From Rhynochetos jubatus (taxonomy: Eukaryota > Chordata > Aves > Eurypygiformes > Rhynochetidae), in NCBI GenBank assembly GCA_027574665.1, contig CM050654.1, positions 30,523,722 through 30,587,721 on the forward strand: a stretch of 64,000 bases of DNA, in the 5' to 3' direction. Numbering within the stretch: the stretch's first letter is position 1; each line of letters begins with the position of its first letter. A model generated the notes under the pieces. That model did not search any database and was not told the origin of the DNA. It saw nothing but the letters and a program-made list of their open reading frames with translations. Below are positions 62,085 through 64,000 of this stretch, in pieces. The position numbers were made by a program, and so were the translations under genes.

Positions 62085-62309
62085 ATGGCTGCATTACATG
62101 TGTCAAAGGCATCTTGCTGGCACTTGTTCGAAAACTATGCAGCAGTGAATCATCACATCTGGATTACTGTTCTATCAGGAATTGCAACTCCTTATGCGTT
62201 TGTGAACTGGGCACAGGAAAAAGCATGGCAAAAATATTCTGGAGAGCCAGATGTTACCCCAGAAGTCAGTCTGATGAAGGCTAATCTGAGTAACTTTGCT
62301 CCTTACTAA
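62085..62309 (+). pseudogene. Unidentified 74-codon open frame, possible coding remnant
   Basis: An ATG-to-TAA frame on the plus strand, antisense to CLASP1, inside its intron. The middle is hydrophobic (HIWITVLSGIATPYAFVNWA) and is followed by a charged, soluble-looking C-terminus ending LSNFAPY. The composition looks more protein-like than other chance frames nearby, but I do not recognise the family. No promoter, splice site or convincing poly(A) tail is visible. It may be a processed pseudogene fragment or chance. Confidence 0.2.
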
Positions 62310-62689
62310 ATGGCATCTGTTGTAAAAACAAGTTTAAGGACTAGAAAAAAAGGTTACATTTCATTAACGGCTGAAAAACTTTTATTAGAAACCTGGCATG
62401 ATTTAAGTCTGAATTCTGAGGGAGAAGTTCCCACACATAAGCTAAGAAAGAAGAAAAGCTACTGACGATGGTTGTAATGAAAACATGCACTTTAATCTGC
62501 ACAGAGTTTCAAAATGCTAGAGTAAGTATGGCAGACCCATCCATCAGTGCAGAGAAAACAGCTTATGGTCTGTTTATCGGATGGCTCTACAATGCATCAT
62601 GTACCTATCACCTCTAATCTCAATTTTCAAAGTAGATACATCACCTATACCTACGTAGGGGGGTGTGTGTATCTATATAAACAGCATGA

Positions 62690-62730
62690 GCACACACATA
62701 TTACGCACAGACACATAAGCATGTGTACAC
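62690..62730. repeat. CA-rich imperfect repeat
   Basis: CACACACATATTACGCACAGA followed by ACATAAGCATGTGTACACA: alternating purine-pyrimidine sequence, imperfect. Confidence 0.5.
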
Positions 62731-64000
62731 ATTCTGTGAAGCAATATTCTTCTCATCTCATATTATCATGTGCTAGCTCTTACTGTTTCAAGCAAACTGA
62801 AGAAGTGTTCTTACATTACGAACTGCTTCCAACTCAAAGGATACCAGAAGGTTGTGTAAAGGAAAGAGATTAATTTTAAGGAAATCCACCCCAGCACCAT
62901 GTTTCCAACCAGCACACAATGATTTTTTGGCCACTAATGTTGGGAAAAGCCATTTTCCTTACACTGAGTACACTAAAAACATTTGGTCTCTCATAGATCT
63001 TCAGCATCAAATTCAAAACAAACAGAAAATGACGGCTACTATTTTGGAAACACAGCTAGGACACTGAGATCCTTTTTGTTCTAATAGCATTAAATCAAGT
63101 AAACACTGAAGTCCACCAAATGCCATTTTGATGTATTACACTATTTTTCCTAACACTGACAGTTGAAATGCCTGAAAGAAGCTCCTCTGTGCATCAAGGC
63201 TGAGTCTGACTTTTTTAGCTAAAAGGCTAACCTTAGCAGTATGGACCTAGCCCTATTTAAGGCTCCATAAGGCTGGAATTAAATCCTAAGGCCTGGTTCT
63301 CTAGTAACCTGACTATTCATGGAGTCCCTGAAAGGCACAGATCTGGTGTAGGAATATTGCAAGACCGCTAGAGAAAGCTCTGACCCAGAAAGGCAAGGGC
63401 TTGCAACTGGGGAATAGTAAAACAATTTGCGAGTCAAAAGCATTTCTGCAAACATCCTCTTTGCCAGTGCTACTGTAACAGGCCATGACCAACAGTTTTT
63501 ACTGCCCAACACCAGTAAAGATGAGAGATGCCACTTCCGCTCACTGGGAGTGCTTTTAGAGTGAAGCTTCTATCCCAGAACTGCTCAGACTGATGCTAGA
63601 TGGATAATTAAAGCTTCAGGAGAGATTTTAAAGGTCTCACAGCATCATGTTGCAAAGGAGCCCTATTTAATCTCCTTAGAAGTATTTGCTTTCCTGTCCA
63701 TCACTGGTCCTTCTGCAGACGTCACAGCAGTATTTTACCCAAACTTGCACTGGGCTTTATTGATGTGATTCCCTTATCAGAGTGACATAATCGATATTTG
63801 TCGAGAAATGATATCTAGGACTACTAGTTGAAGTAGTAAATACATCTTCATTGCCTGTTCGAGCATACGAAGAATTTGTTCGACTTGCAGCTTTCTGAGC
63901 TCTTCCTTATCTTCTGGTATAATTCAGAAACAGTTTCTCAACTGATCAGTTTTAAGAAAAAAGATCTGATCCCAAACTTGTTTTCTTTACACACCTCTAG

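Larger units (their letters stand above)
55854..64000 (-). other. CLASP1: CLASP1 intron, more than 8.1 kb, runs off window
   Basis: No sequence resembling the expected upstream exon (central TOG domain, IITWTTEPKSSDVRK-like end) was found. The intron contains a CR1 fragment at 58.9-59.3 kb, an A/C-rich tract at 57977-58032, a CA-rich tract near 62690-62730 and an unexplained open frame at 62085-62309. Confidence 0.75.

Noticed and set aside
63770..63915. Minus-strand frames near the right edge with a helical look (EDKEELRKLQVEQILRML)
   Set aside because: They do not match the expected CLASP1 exon, a competing frame is equally open, and stops lie on both sides. Treated as intronic chance.
31603..64000. 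U4atac snRNA gene in a CLASP1 intron, as in human
   Set aside because: No U4atac-like sequence was recognised. In human it lies nearer the 5' end of CLASP1, which is outside this window.
1..64000. CRISPR arrays, prokaryotic operons, phage or viral genes
   Set aside because: No regularly spaced direct repeats, no bacterial gene organisation and no retroviral gene or LTR pair. Splice-site-bounded exons and CR1 elements show vertebrate nuclear DNA.

Overview
The window is vertebrate nuclear DNA, most likely from a bird. Three things point there: CR1 LINE fragments with the avian-type 3' end (ATTCTATGATTCT), compact spacing between genes, and intron-split genes recognisable as TFCP2L1 and CLASP1. 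There are no bacterial, phage or plasmid features. Nearly all open reading frames over 60 codons are chance frames in introns, repeats or GC-rich DNA.

Layout, both genes on the minus strand. At the left end (1-2 kb) a CpG island holds the first coding exon of TFCP2L1 (1351-1412) and its promoter. The rest of that gene continues leftward out of the window, and 1-1350 is the start of its intron 1. From about 2 to 23.58 kb is the gap between the two genes. It is unannotated apart from three CR1 fragments, simple repeats and several AT-rich blocks dense in transcription factor motifs that look like candidate regulatory elements. From about 23.58 to 64 kb is the 3' half of CLASP1: a strong poly(A) site, a 3' UTR of about 4.1 kb, and ten coding exons between 27699 and 55853. 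The ten exons total exactly 1500 nt (499 residues plus stop) and join in one frame. The next upstream exon is not seen in the last 8.1 kb, so that intron leaves the window.

The two genes encode unrelated functions. TFCP2L1 is a CP2/grainyhead-family transcription factor. CLASP1 is a microtubule plus-end stabilising protein, and its C-terminal HEAT/TOG-like domain is encoded here. Their tandem same-strand order matches the human TFCP2L1-CLASP1 neighbourhood as I remember it.

I did not find a new biological system. The observations most worth checking are a NAGNAG tandem splice acceptor in CLASP1 that would add or remove one glutamate, an in-frame cassette exon behind a very long pyrimidine tract, Pumilio-type motifs in and near the CLASP1 3' UTR, three tRNA-like SINE relics in CLASP1 introns, motif-dense candidate enhancers between the genes, and one unexplained 74-codon open frame at 62.1-62.3 kb.
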